From Chitinivibrionales bacterium (lineage in GTDB: Bacteria > Fibrobacterota > Chitinivibrionia > Chitinivibrionales > FEN-1185): a stretch of 5,234 nt of DNA. The position numbers were made by a program, and so were the translations under genes. Under the pieces are notes generated by a model that made no database searches, had not been told where the DNA came from, and saw only the letters and a list, made by a program, of their open reading frames with translations. The DNA lies in assembly GCA_028718065.1 (NCBI GenBank), contig JAQUMP010000293.1, positions 1 through 5,234 on the forward strand. The letters run 5' to 3'. Numbering within the stretch: position 1 is the stretch's first letter; every line of letters begins with the position of its first letter. Positions 1 to 5,234 of the stretch are shown one piece after another.

Positions 1-2829
1 AGGAACATGAGCGCGGGTTGAGTAAACAACGTCCGGCAATGCGGGTATGATTTTTTGCAGTTCCGGTTGGGAATCAATAGCATTTTTCCAGATCTGATAT
101 GCGTACGACGCGAGATCGACTTCGGTATCGCCATCGCCGTCCAGAATACCGGCCTTTTCATGATAAAGATCGGCGATGCACTGGTTGCAATTGTCATCCT
201 CAAAAAAAGCCTCATCGGTACCTACTACCTCGCGGTTTTCCTTAAGACGCTGCCGGATTCTGCTGCGTAACTGAATAATCCGTTCAACGCCATCAACCGG
301 AATAAAAGTATAGCACGGTATCGTTGAGGCTTGCTGGCCGATTCTATCGACACGACCGGCACGCTGTATAAGACGAATTATCGCCCAGGGCAAGTCGAAA
401 TTGACAACAACGGAGCAATCCTGCAGGTTCTGGCCTTCGCTGAGTACATCGGTTGCCAGGAGAACCCGCAACTCGTCCTCAGAAGACACCTTACGATCGT
501 TACTGTGTGGGCTGAAACGATAAACGACATGGGTAGGATTATCGGAACCGCCGGTGACGGCGGCAAGCCTCTTTATTCCCATTTCTTTAAGCTGCCGGCC
601 AAGATAGCGGATCGTATCGGCAAACTGGCTGAATACCAATACCTTTTCCTTTGGGTGGGTCTCTTCAATGAGCTCCTTTAATGCCAGCAGCTTTGCGTCG
701 TTTCCGGGTTCCCAATTACCGGCAATATTCAGCACCTTTAGAAGCGATCGGGCGTCGGCAAGGAGGTGCTTGTTGAGCGAATTTATAAAAAGCTCCGACC
801 GGAACCAGGAAAATTTTTCGCTGTGTTCAGCAGCATATTTCTCGTAAATTGACTCTGCTTTTGCCCGGAACTCATCTTCGGTTTGTAGAATGACAAACGA
901 ATTTTCGGCTGGTTTGTCCGGCTCGTCGGCGTTAAAAAGGTCCGTGGTATTCTCATCGGCATCTTCATCATAAACGCGCTCGTCAAGCAATGCGGCGTCC
1001 TGGGAACCCATCGGCACAGGAAGCGATTTTTCAAGGGCGTAAATGTAAATAAAATTTCTAAGAATATGGCGGGAAACAGACAGGAGAAATGCCGTACCGC
1101 TGCTTTCCAGCCGTTTAAACAAATTAGTGCGGCAAAAACCCATAAGCCGTTTTCCGGCGCGTGACAGGTCTTGTATCTGTTTCGCCTCTGCTTGGGTGGG
1201 CGGCTTTCCCGGTGTGGCTATTATATAATTTCCCAAGCCGTAACGAGGCAGATTAAGATCGTTTATTAGGCCAACAACATTGGTGCTATAGAGCCGTGCA
1301 TACTGATCGGTGCTTTTTTTATCGTCGAGTGCAAAGCGAATTGTCCTGGGTTTGCGCTCCGGAAAAAAAGTCCGCGTGCCGTTTGCAAAGGTAAGGTATT
1401 TCCTTCTTGTTTCCGGGTCTTCCCTGGCGTAGTTATCCTGGATGAATGTGCGCGTTCGCCGTACCAGGTAGAGTCGCATGAGTTCGCGCCAATCATCCGC
1501 ATATTCGCTCTTTTCAAAGGCTGCGAGCGACCGCACGGAACATTGATGCTGACGGATAAATGCCGTTTCCGTCATTTGACGGATAAGGTTTTCAGGGCGG
1601 ATGCCGATGTCCGTATCCGCAGGGACAAAAAGCCTGAGCTGATTTGAAAGATCAAGAAACGATTTATTATAGTGAGTCGCCGTAAGCAAAACGCATTTGC
1701 TGTTGCAAGCGCGAATATAGTCTTTGATTACCTGATATCGTTTCCCTTCACGGTTTCTAAGATTGTGGCTTTCGTCAATTATTACAATGCGGTACGGTCT
1801 TAATTCGGGAAGCACTTTGTCCACCTTGCCAATGGAAATTGTCCTGGCAATAAGGCGGTACTTTTCCCGATAATCATCCCACATCTCAACCAGGTTCGGA
1901 GGGCAGATAATAAGCGTTTCATAGCCTAAATCTTCCTGCATGACCCTGGCAACGGCAGTCGCCATGAGAGTTTTGCCTAATCCAACAACATCTCCAAGCA
2001 AGACGCCGTTTCGCCGATTTAAGTGGTGTGCCGCTATTTTTACGGCCGCGATCTGGTATTCAAAAAGCTGCGAGGCGATATCTATTGGTATTCTGAATTC
2101 AGACAAGCCGGCGCGCGCTTCCTGAGAGAGATGGTATGCCATCTTTATATAAATTTGGTAGGGCGGGATTTGATCCTCGCGCGCCCAGCTATTCTCGACA
2201 ATCTCGATAAGATCTTCGGTGATATCGATGCTGAATTTGTCATCCCAACGGTCATTAAACCACTTGGCAAGCTTATTGGTTGCGTCGCCATCGAGAACAT
2301 CAATATTTAATTCGCCCTGTGAAGATAGCCCCGGAAAGGTCAAATTGCTGCTGCCGACAAATCCGATGATGGGATTAACCGGATCTTTACGGAATAATAG
2401 ATACAATTTTGCATGGAGAGCATGCCGTACAAACAACTTAACGATTACCTTTTTCTCGCGGAGTTGCTTTGCCAATTTACGAAGACCGATTTCGTCATCG
2501 TTGGTAGGGAAGCCCCAGAGAAGCTGTTTTCTGAATTCATCGGCGAGCTTTTTTCTCAGCCGAATCGCGGCCTGCTGATCTACAGCAACCGAATTGCCAT
2601 GGATGCTTAAAATATCCTGCAATTCATCGTGGGGAAGCTTGTTCATTCCAACAAGAAGCCGGCAACATTCGTCGGGGGCACCTTTCCAAGCGTCTATCAG
2701 TTTATCTATAAGACGCCATCCGCGGAGATTGAAATACCCAACGCAAAAATCAGCTCGCTGGGAAACTTGGAGTGTATCTTTGAGAGCAGGAAGTATCGGA
2801 AGGTCGATATTATCAAATATTCTTGGCAT
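1..2829 (-). CDS. PLD-domain SNF2-like helicase, probable anti-phage/restriction-type protein (3'-partial)
   Basis: 943 codons are open from ATG at 2829 to the window edge with no stop or frameshift. An in-frame TAA lies two codons upstream (2833-2835), so this is the most upstream possible ATG. The Shine-Dalgarno is poor. Residues ~1-200 form a phospholipase D-like domain: H139-x-K141 (HAKLYLL), then GSSNLT at 159-164 and E173. The helicase core follows: Q-like LFEYQ 255-259, Walker A GDVVGLGKT 279-287 (K286), motif Ia near 307-314, DESH box 352-355, motif III LLTATHYN 381-388, motif IV VLVFSQF 730-736, motif V LLATD 790-794 with EGQNLQ 798-803, and motif VI QRAGRVDRIGQ 822-832. After motif VI, VERII and VVGTDEAFF resemble the tail of PLD-helicase fusions, though the C-terminus is missing. 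The family is an ATP-driven DNA translocase with a putative single-HKD nuclease, common in defence loci; that role here is inference. Oddities: His386 replaces the usual Pro of motif III, and base composition is lower in GC than in the folate block. A general repair helicase is the alternative. Confidence 0.93.
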   Translation of the reverse strand, partial: MPRIFDNIDLPILPALKDTLQVSQRADFCVGYFNLRGWRLIDKLIDAWKGAPDECCRLLVGMNKLPHDELQDILSIHGNSVAVDQQAAIRLRKKLADEFRKQLLWGFPTNDDEIGLRKLAKQLREKKVIVKLFVRHALHAKLYLLFRKDPVNPIIGFVGSSNLTFPGLSSQGELNIDVLDGDATNKLAKWFNDRWDDKFSIDITEDLIEIVENSWAREDQIPPYQIYIKMAYHLSQEARAGLSEFRIPIDIASQLFEYQIAAVKIAAHHLNRRNGVLLGDVVGLGKTLMATAVARVMQEDLGYETLIICPPNLVEMWDDYREKYRLIARTISIGKVDKVLPELRPYRIVIIDESHNLRNREGKRYQVIKDYIRACNSKCVLLTATHYNKSFLDLSNQLRLFVPADTDIGIRPENLIRQMTETAFIRQHQCSVRSLAAFEKSEYADDWRELMRLYLVRRTRTFIQDNYAREDPETRRKYLTFANGTRTFFPERKPRTIRFALDDKKSTDQYARLYSTNVVGLINDLNLPRYGLGNYIIATPGKPPTQAEAKQIQDLSRAGKRLMGFCRTNLFKRLESSGTAFLLSVSRHILRNFIYIYALEKSLPVPMGSQDAALLDERVYDEDADENTTDLFNADEPDKPAENSFVILQTEDEFRAKAESIYEKYAAEHSEKFSWFRSELFINSLNKHLLADARSLLKVLNIAGNWEPGNDAKLLALKELIEETHPKEKVLVFSQFADTIRYLGRQLKEMGIKRLAAVTGGSDNPTHVVYRFSPHSNDRKVSSEDELRVLLATDVLSEGQNLQDCSVVVNFDLPWAIIRLIQRAGRVDRIGQQASTIPCYTFIPVDGVERIIQLRSRIRQRLKENREVVGTDEAFFEDDNCNQCIADLYHEKAGILDGDGDTEVDLASYAYQIWKNAIDSQPELQKIIPALPDVVYSTRAHVP

Positions 2830-2879
2830 TTTTTAACCCGAAATCCAAAGTGGGATACTTCGTTCTTCTTAACAAAATA

Positions 2880-2908
2880 ATAATCCGTCCCAGCCTTGGT
2901 TCTAACAA
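2880..2908 (-). promoter_or_regulatory. candidate sigma70-type promoter for the PLD-helicase
   Basis: On the minus strand a -35-like TTGTTA (2908-2903) and a -10-like GATTAT (2885-2880) are separated by 17 bp. Each box matches 4 of 6 consensus bases. Transcription would begin near 2873, about 44 nt before the helicase ATG. It lies between the SRP RNA U-tract and the gene, where a separate promoter is expected. The AT-rich leader makes chance matches likely, so this is only a candidate. Confidence 0.3.
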
Positions 2909-2944
2909 TTTTAACATGCATTCACGATTAAAGCACGCGCAAGG

Positions 2945-2975
2945 CCATTGCCGGTCCGTGCCGACACCGCAATGG
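2945..2975. repeat. inverted repeat upstream of the helicase
   Basis: CCATTGC (2945-2951) is the exact reverse complement of GCAATGG (2969-2975). Inside it, GGT (2953-2955) can pair with ACC (2966-2968) after a one-base bulge, leaving a 10-nt loop. It sits upstream of the proposed -35 box, about 116 nt before the helicase start. It could be an operator or an RNA hairpin. No T-run follows on either strand, so it is not an intrinsic terminator. Confidence 0.4.
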
Positions 2976-3045
2976 GTTCAATACGGAAAAAAACGAAAAC
3001 CGGGGTTTTTTAAAAGAAAGGAGAAAATGGCTCAACTAGTGGAAT

Positions 3046-3051
3046 AAAAAA
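3046..3051 (-). terminator. U-tract ending the SRP RNA
   Basis: Six T residues on the minus strand follow directly after the GGCCC end of the SRP RNA. The closing stem pairs 5' GGGCCA with 3' TTGGCCC, so a GC-rich helix followed by a U-run gives the form of an intrinsic terminator, with the RNA's own long hairpin as the stem. This also suggests that SRP transcription normally does not reach the helicase. Confidence 0.6.
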
Positions 3052-3149
3052 GGGCCAAGTGATCCTGCGGCACACTAAGTATCTGCGTACCGTTGCTCCC
3101 TTCCGGTCCTGGCGGAGTTGGCAGTCTTTTGTTGCGCAGGGCCTGGCCC
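3052..3149 (-). ncRNA. ffs: small bacterial signal recognition particle RNA (4.5S type)
   Basis: Read on the minus strand, this ~98-nt RNA carries the SRP domain IV signature CCGGAAGGGAGCAACGG (near 3107-3091), comprising the GGAA tetraloop and the asymmetric AGCA loop side that bind the Ffh M-domain. The ends pair: GGGCCA at 3149-3144 with TTGGCCC at 3058-3052, and further in CCTGCG with CGCAGG. The result is one long hairpin, as in the short SRP RNA of Gram-negative bacteria; there is no Alu domain. With Ffh and FtsY it targets nascent membrane and secreted proteins to the inner membrane. Ends are set by the outer stem and the U-tract and may be off by a few bases. No clear promoter was found upstream, so a shared transcript with the oxidoreductase operon is possible. 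The position flanking the tetraloop stem would be an A/G mismatch. Confidence 0.93.
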
Positions 3150-3289
3150 ATTAAAAATCGCACAATTTCTGCTGCCTAAAATAATTAAGCGTGAACTAAG
3201 GAGTAAATAGATTAAACAAACGCAGCTCCCAAGCCGGTTTTCTTATTTTTAAGAATGCGTTTCGCGCAATCAGGAATTATTCGGCATAG
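3150..3289. other. non-coding spacer between oxidoreductase and SRP RNA
   Basis: This AT-rich spacer of 140 bp has no coding frame worth calling. It contains a 6-bp AT palindrome, TTCTTA (3240-3245) with TAAGAA (3250-3255) around a TTTT loop, too weak to be a confident terminator for the oxidoreductase gene. It should hold the SRP RNA promoter, but I found no good -35/-10 pair at proper spacing before 3149. Confidence 0.5.
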
Positions 3290-4477
3290 CTACTTTTTTG
3301 CCGCCGGCAGACGCCCCTTAAGGTCGTTGAGAGTGAACGGCCCCGGATCGGCAATCAGCGCGCGGGCGGCATCAACCTGCTCCCACACATTCCAGAGCAG
3401 CACGCCGCGCACCCGCCCGGCCTTAAGATAATAAACGACGCCCTCCTCAAATGGTCGCTTCCAGTCAATAAATGTTTCCAGGCGGCTGTCGAGTTCGCCG
3501 ACGGCCTCGTAGCCTAAATCAAACAGGTCCGAGTAAAAATAAGGAAGGTGGGTGTAAGGCTCTGACATTCCCGCCATGTTTCTGCCCGCAAGTCGTCCCA
3601 TGGTATTGGCATTGTCCTCGTGTTCGACCCGGATGCGTTTTCCGAGCGCCGGGTTATAAAATTGGGCCACGTCTCCGGCGGCGAAAATATCGGGAAGATT
3701 AGTTTGCAAGAGCTCGCTTACGACGATGCCATCGTCCACTGCGATCCCGCTTGATCGGGCAAGCTCCACCGCCGGCTCAAGGCCGATGCCCGCCACGACT
3801 TCGTCAACCACGATTTCCCGGCCGCCGCCGGTTTTTAGAATGCGTTGATTATTGCGAATTTCCAACCCGGTTATTTTTTCCCCCGCAATTACCTCGACGC
3901 CCTTTTTCCGGTAATATTCGGACAAATGACGGCTGAGCGTCCCCGGGAAAATCCGGTCGCCGATATCATTGCCGGGAAAAACCATTACCACCTCTTTCCC
4001 GTTCATGGCCAGGGCAGCGGCGATTTCCGACCCGATAAAGCCGCCCCCGATCACGGCGAAACGCCGGACCGAATCGGCCGCCGCCCGCAGGCGCCGGTAA
4101 TCCGCCAATGTTCTAAAGTAAATTATGTCGCCCGCGCGCAGCGGCAGGCGCCGGGGCGCGCCGCCGGTGGCCACCAATAGTTTTTCGTAGGAAAAAGTCT
4201 CGCCCGTGTCGTCTTTGACCCGCTTTTTGCCGGGCATAATTTCCACCGCTCGGCGCCCCAGCCGCAGGTCAACCTGCGCACCTTCCATTTTGCGCCAGAT
4301 GGTTTCCAAGGGCTTTCCTTTCCATAGCTTTTTGGAGAGCGGCGGCCGGTTGTAGGGAGCGTCCGGCTCCTCGCTTAAAAGCCCGATGCCGCCCGCGGTA
4401 TCGACCTCGCGAATGCCGGCCGCGGCCGCGGCTGCGGTCATTCCGCCGCCGATAATCAGGTACTTATAATTTTGCAT
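3290..4477 (-). CDS. NAD(P)H/FAD-dependent oxidoreductase, AIF/ferredoxin-reductase-like
   Basis: A complete 395-aa protein, the usual length for the BphA4/rubredoxin-reductase/AIF branch of pyridine nucleotide-disulfide oxidoreductases. The FAD-binding Rossmann motif is IIGGGMTA (8-15), then PYNRPPLSK (41-49), typical of this branch. ATGGAPR (103-109) ends the first FAD segment. The NAD(P)H-binding motif is VIGGGFIGSEIAAAL (142-156), and the second FAD motif is TNLPDIFAAGDVA (259-271). The C-terminal region carries YFYSDLFDLGYEAVGE (313-328), as in AIF-like proteins. No acidic residue is evident after the second Rossmann strand (VVMVFPG), so NADH or NADPH cannot be chosen. The protein has no cysteine at all, so it cannot be a disulfide reductase; it probably passes electrons to a separate acceptor. 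GGAG at 4488-4491 lies 10 nt before ATG. The gene is 29 nt downstream of the pterin dehydratase, probably in one operon. The substrate is unknown. It is cytoplasmic, with no signal peptide. Confidence 0.92.
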   Translation of the reverse strand: MQNYKYLIIGGGMTAAAAAAGIREVDTAGGIGLLSEEPDAPYNRPPLSKKLWKGKPLETIWRKMEGAQVDLRLGRRAVEIMPGKKRVKDDTGETFSYEKLLVATGGAPRRLPLRAGDIIYFRTLADYRRLRAAADSVRRFAVIGGGFIGSEIAAALAMNGKEVVMVFPGNDIGDRIFPGTLSRHLSEYYRKKGVEVIAGEKITGLEIRNNQRILKTGGGREIVVDEVVAGIGLEPAVELARSSGIAVDDGIVVSELLQTNLPDIFAAGDVAQFYNPALGKRIRVEHEDNANTMGRLAGRNMAGMSEPYTHLPYFYSDLFDLGYEAVGELDSRLETFIDWKRPFEEGVVYYLKAGRVRGVLLWNVWEQVDAARALIADPGPFTLNDLKGRLPAAKK

Positions 4478-4506
4478 AACGTCGTATCTCCGGTTTGAGG
4501 TATCCT

Positions 4507-4830
4507 TTACAAAAGACGATCGATTTTAGCGGCGCAAATAAAGTCGTTGTCGGAAAGTCCGTTGATCTTGTGTGTTGAATAGTGCACCCGGCACGTCTTG
4601 TACCCGAACTCGATTTGCGGATGATGGTCCTCGTGATCGGCAATCCAGGCGACGGCGTTTACAAAAAGAACCGTTTCCGGATAGACCTTAAAGAAAAAGG
4701 TTTTAACGATTTCCCCGTTTTCGTAGTCCCATCCCGGAAGATCTTTTAACAGGTCGTGGATTTCGGATTCGGTTTTCGGCTTACCATCGGCCGGGGCCGG
4801 AACGCATTTTTTTTCGGCTAATTGCTTCAT
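4507..4830 (-). CDS. phhB: 4a-hydroxytetrahydrobiopterin dehydratase (pterin-4a-carbinolamine dehydratase)
   Basis: A complete 107-aa protein, normal length for the PCD family (EC 4.2.1.96). It dehydrates 4a-hydroxytetrahydropterin to quinonoid dihydropterin, recycling the pterin cofactor of aromatic amino acid hydroxylases. The family signature is clear: LPGWDYENGEIVKTFFF (31-47), then DHHPQIEFGY (68-77) and STHKINGLSDNDFICAAKID (85-104). H69, H70 and H87 match the three active-site histidines of the mammalian enzyme. The N-terminal KCVP (8-11) resembles the KCVPCxG start of many bacterial members, but the second cysteine is Ala here. The gene begins 10 nt after the folK stop; purine-rich GAAAG (4842-4838) or AAGGG (4848-4844) may serve as ribosome-binding site. 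Co-location with folK fits a pterin role. Since no phenylalanine hydroxylase is visible, the gene symbol and physiological substrate are inference; a molybdopterin-linked role has been proposed for some bacterial PCDs. Confidence 0.93.
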   Translation of the reverse strand: MKQLAEKKCVPAPADGKPKTESEIHDLLKDLPGWDYENGEIVKTFFFKVYPETVLFVNAVAWIADHEDHHPQIEFGYKTCRVHYSTHKINGLSDNDFICAAKIDRLL

Positions 4831-4840
4831 AAATTGTCTT

Positions 4841-5234
4841 TCACCCTTCCGGGAAAATTTGATTTCTCAAAAATCGCGTGTAATCCTGCAAGGCCTCCGC
4901 CGGGGGCGAAGAGGCTTTGCCCGCGGCGGCGGCGAGGCCGCCATTCGGACCCGGCACTAAAAGTCCCGGCGATAACTCAAGCAGGGCCGCCGCCAGATAG
5001 GGCCGGACAAAAATATCCGGATCCGGCAAAGCAACCGTGCTGTTTTCAGGTTCCGGCGGATCGTAGAGCAGCACGTCGAGGTCGATCGTTCGGTCGGCGA
5101 AGGTATCCTTGGTGCGCTGCCGGCCCAGTTTATTTTCGATTTTTGAAAGCAGATCTGATTTTAATTCCGCCGGAGTCAATCCGGGATCGATTGCCGCAAC
5201 GCAATTATAATACCACGACGCCTGCGGCCGCTTC
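4841..5234 (-). CDS. folK: HPPK, 2-amino-4-hydroxy-6-hydroxymethyldihydropteridine pyrophosphokinase (5'-partial)
   Basis: The frame is open from the right edge (first full codon at 5233) to TGA at 4841-4843, giving 130 residues of a family usually about 160-170 long. The N-terminal part, with the first pterin-binding segment, lies outside. A TTG at 5179 is not the real start, because the conserved sequence YYNCVAAI continues upstream of it (about 5210-5187). The enzyme transfers pyrophosphate from ATP to 6-hydroxymethyl-7,8-dihydropterin, the step before dihydropteroate synthase. Visible motifs are the LGRQR segment and then DRTIDLDVLLYD; its two Asp codons at 5081-5083 and 5075-5077 correspond to the Mg-binding pair D95/D97 of E. 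coli HPPK. LPDPDIFVRPYLAAALLELSPG follows as the substrate-closing C-terminal part. The signature reads ADR where the family usually has GPR. It is followed 10 nt later by the pterin dehydratase, so cotranscription and perhaps translational coupling are likely. Confidence 0.93.
   Translation of the reverse strand, partial: KRPQASWYYNCVAAIDPGLTPAELKSDLLSKIENKLGRQRTKDTFADRTIDLDVLLYDPPEPENSTVALPDPDIFVRPYLAAALLELSPGLLVPGPNGGLAAAAGKASSPPAEALQDYTRFLRNQIFPEG

Larger units (their letters stand above)
2830..3045. other. non-coding leader between SRP RNA and helicase
   Basis: This 216-bp stretch holds no convincing gene. It contains the candidate promoter, the inverted repeat, and a weak terminator-like element. 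In that element AAAACC (2996-3001) mirrors GGTTTT (3004-3009), and on the minus strand it is followed by seven T (2993-2987). It might back up SRP RNA termination, but the loop is tiny and the stem AT-rich. On the plus strand, AAAGGAG (3017-3023) precedes a six-codon frame ATG-GCT-CAA-CTA-GTG-GAA-TAA (3027-3047), probably chance. Confidence 0.5.

Noticed and set aside
331..681. 116-codon plus-strand open frame
   Set aside because: It lies wholly opposite helicase motifs IV to VI, which are clearly conserved on the minus strand; no homology or good start context.
783..1517. Two 83-codon minus-strand frames (783-1034 and 1266-1517)
   Set aside because: They are out-of-frame readings of the helicase gene, whose own frame is unbroken through both regions.
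2219..2578. 119-codon plus-strand frame, and overlapping plus-strand frames from 1940 to 2880
   Set aside because: Antisense to the PLD domain and Walker A region of the helicase; low-complexity Ser/Arg-rich translations and several mutually overlapping frames.
2706..2921. 71-codon minus-strand frame starting upstream of the helicase
   Set aside because: Its second half overlaps the conserved helicase N-terminus in another frame, there is no ribosome-binding site, and the translation is not recognisable.
2952..2958. CCGGTCC shared between the leader and the SRP RNA, as a possible partial duplication
   Set aside because: The identity is only 7 bases and flanks do not align; likely chance.
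3027..3047. tRNA D-arm-like string GGCTCAACTAGTGG
   Set aside because: No acceptor stem, anticodon arm or T-arm can be built around it.
3845..4180. 111-codon plus-strand frame and neighbours at 3472-3702 and 3751-3936
   Set aside because: Antisense to the FAD oxidoreductase, a typical GC-rich shadow effect.
4844..5179. TTG at 5179 as the start of a short folK-like protein
   Set aside because: The frame continues upstream with HPPK-like sequence (YYNCVAAI) to the window edge, so this is an internal leucine of a truncated gene.
1..5234. CRISPR arrays, insertion-sequence ends, tRNA genes
   Set aside because: No regularly spaced repeats, transposase motifs, terminal inverted repeats or tRNA folds were seen on reading both strands.

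Overview
The window reads almost entirely on the minus strand. Right to left, the direction of transcription, it holds: the 3' part of folK (HPPK, folate biosynthesis), a pterin-4a-carbinolamine dehydratase, an AIF/ferredoxin-reductase-like FAD oxidoreductase, a small bacterial SRP RNA (4.5S type), and a very long open frame that runs off the left edge. That frame encodes an N-terminal phospholipase D-like domain joined to a SNF2-type helicase, an architecture found in anti-phage and restriction-linked proteins.

Organism: a bacterium, probably Gram-negative, because the SRP RNA is the short ~98-nt form without an Alu domain. A Desulfobacterota/deltaproteobacterium-like lineage is a guess, and nothing in the window fixes the phylum. 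The folK-PCD-oxidoreductase block looks GC-rich (44/60 at 3361-3420, 38/60 at 3781-3840, 36/60 at 4081-4140). The helicase gene is lower and uneven (25/60 at 1681-1740, 26/60 at 2341-2400 and 841-900, 35/60 at 541-600). This fits a core block meeting an accessory gene at the SRP RNA gene.

Layout: 1-2829 PLD-SNF2 helicase, C-terminus missing; 2830-3045 leader with a weak promoter candidate and an inverted repeat; 3046-3149 SRP RNA with its U-tract; 3150-3289 non-coding; 3290-4477 FAD oxidoreductase; 4507-4830 pterin dehydratase; 4841-5234 folK, N-terminus missing. The last three are separated by 29 and 10 nt and look like one operon with a pterin/folate theme. The helicase is probably transcribed on its own.

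The best lead is the helicase. Its 943 visible codons are uninterrupted and carry PLD and helicase motifs, but motif III reads LLTATH where SNF2 proteins normally have LTATP. Its C-terminus and any partner gene lie beyond the left edge.
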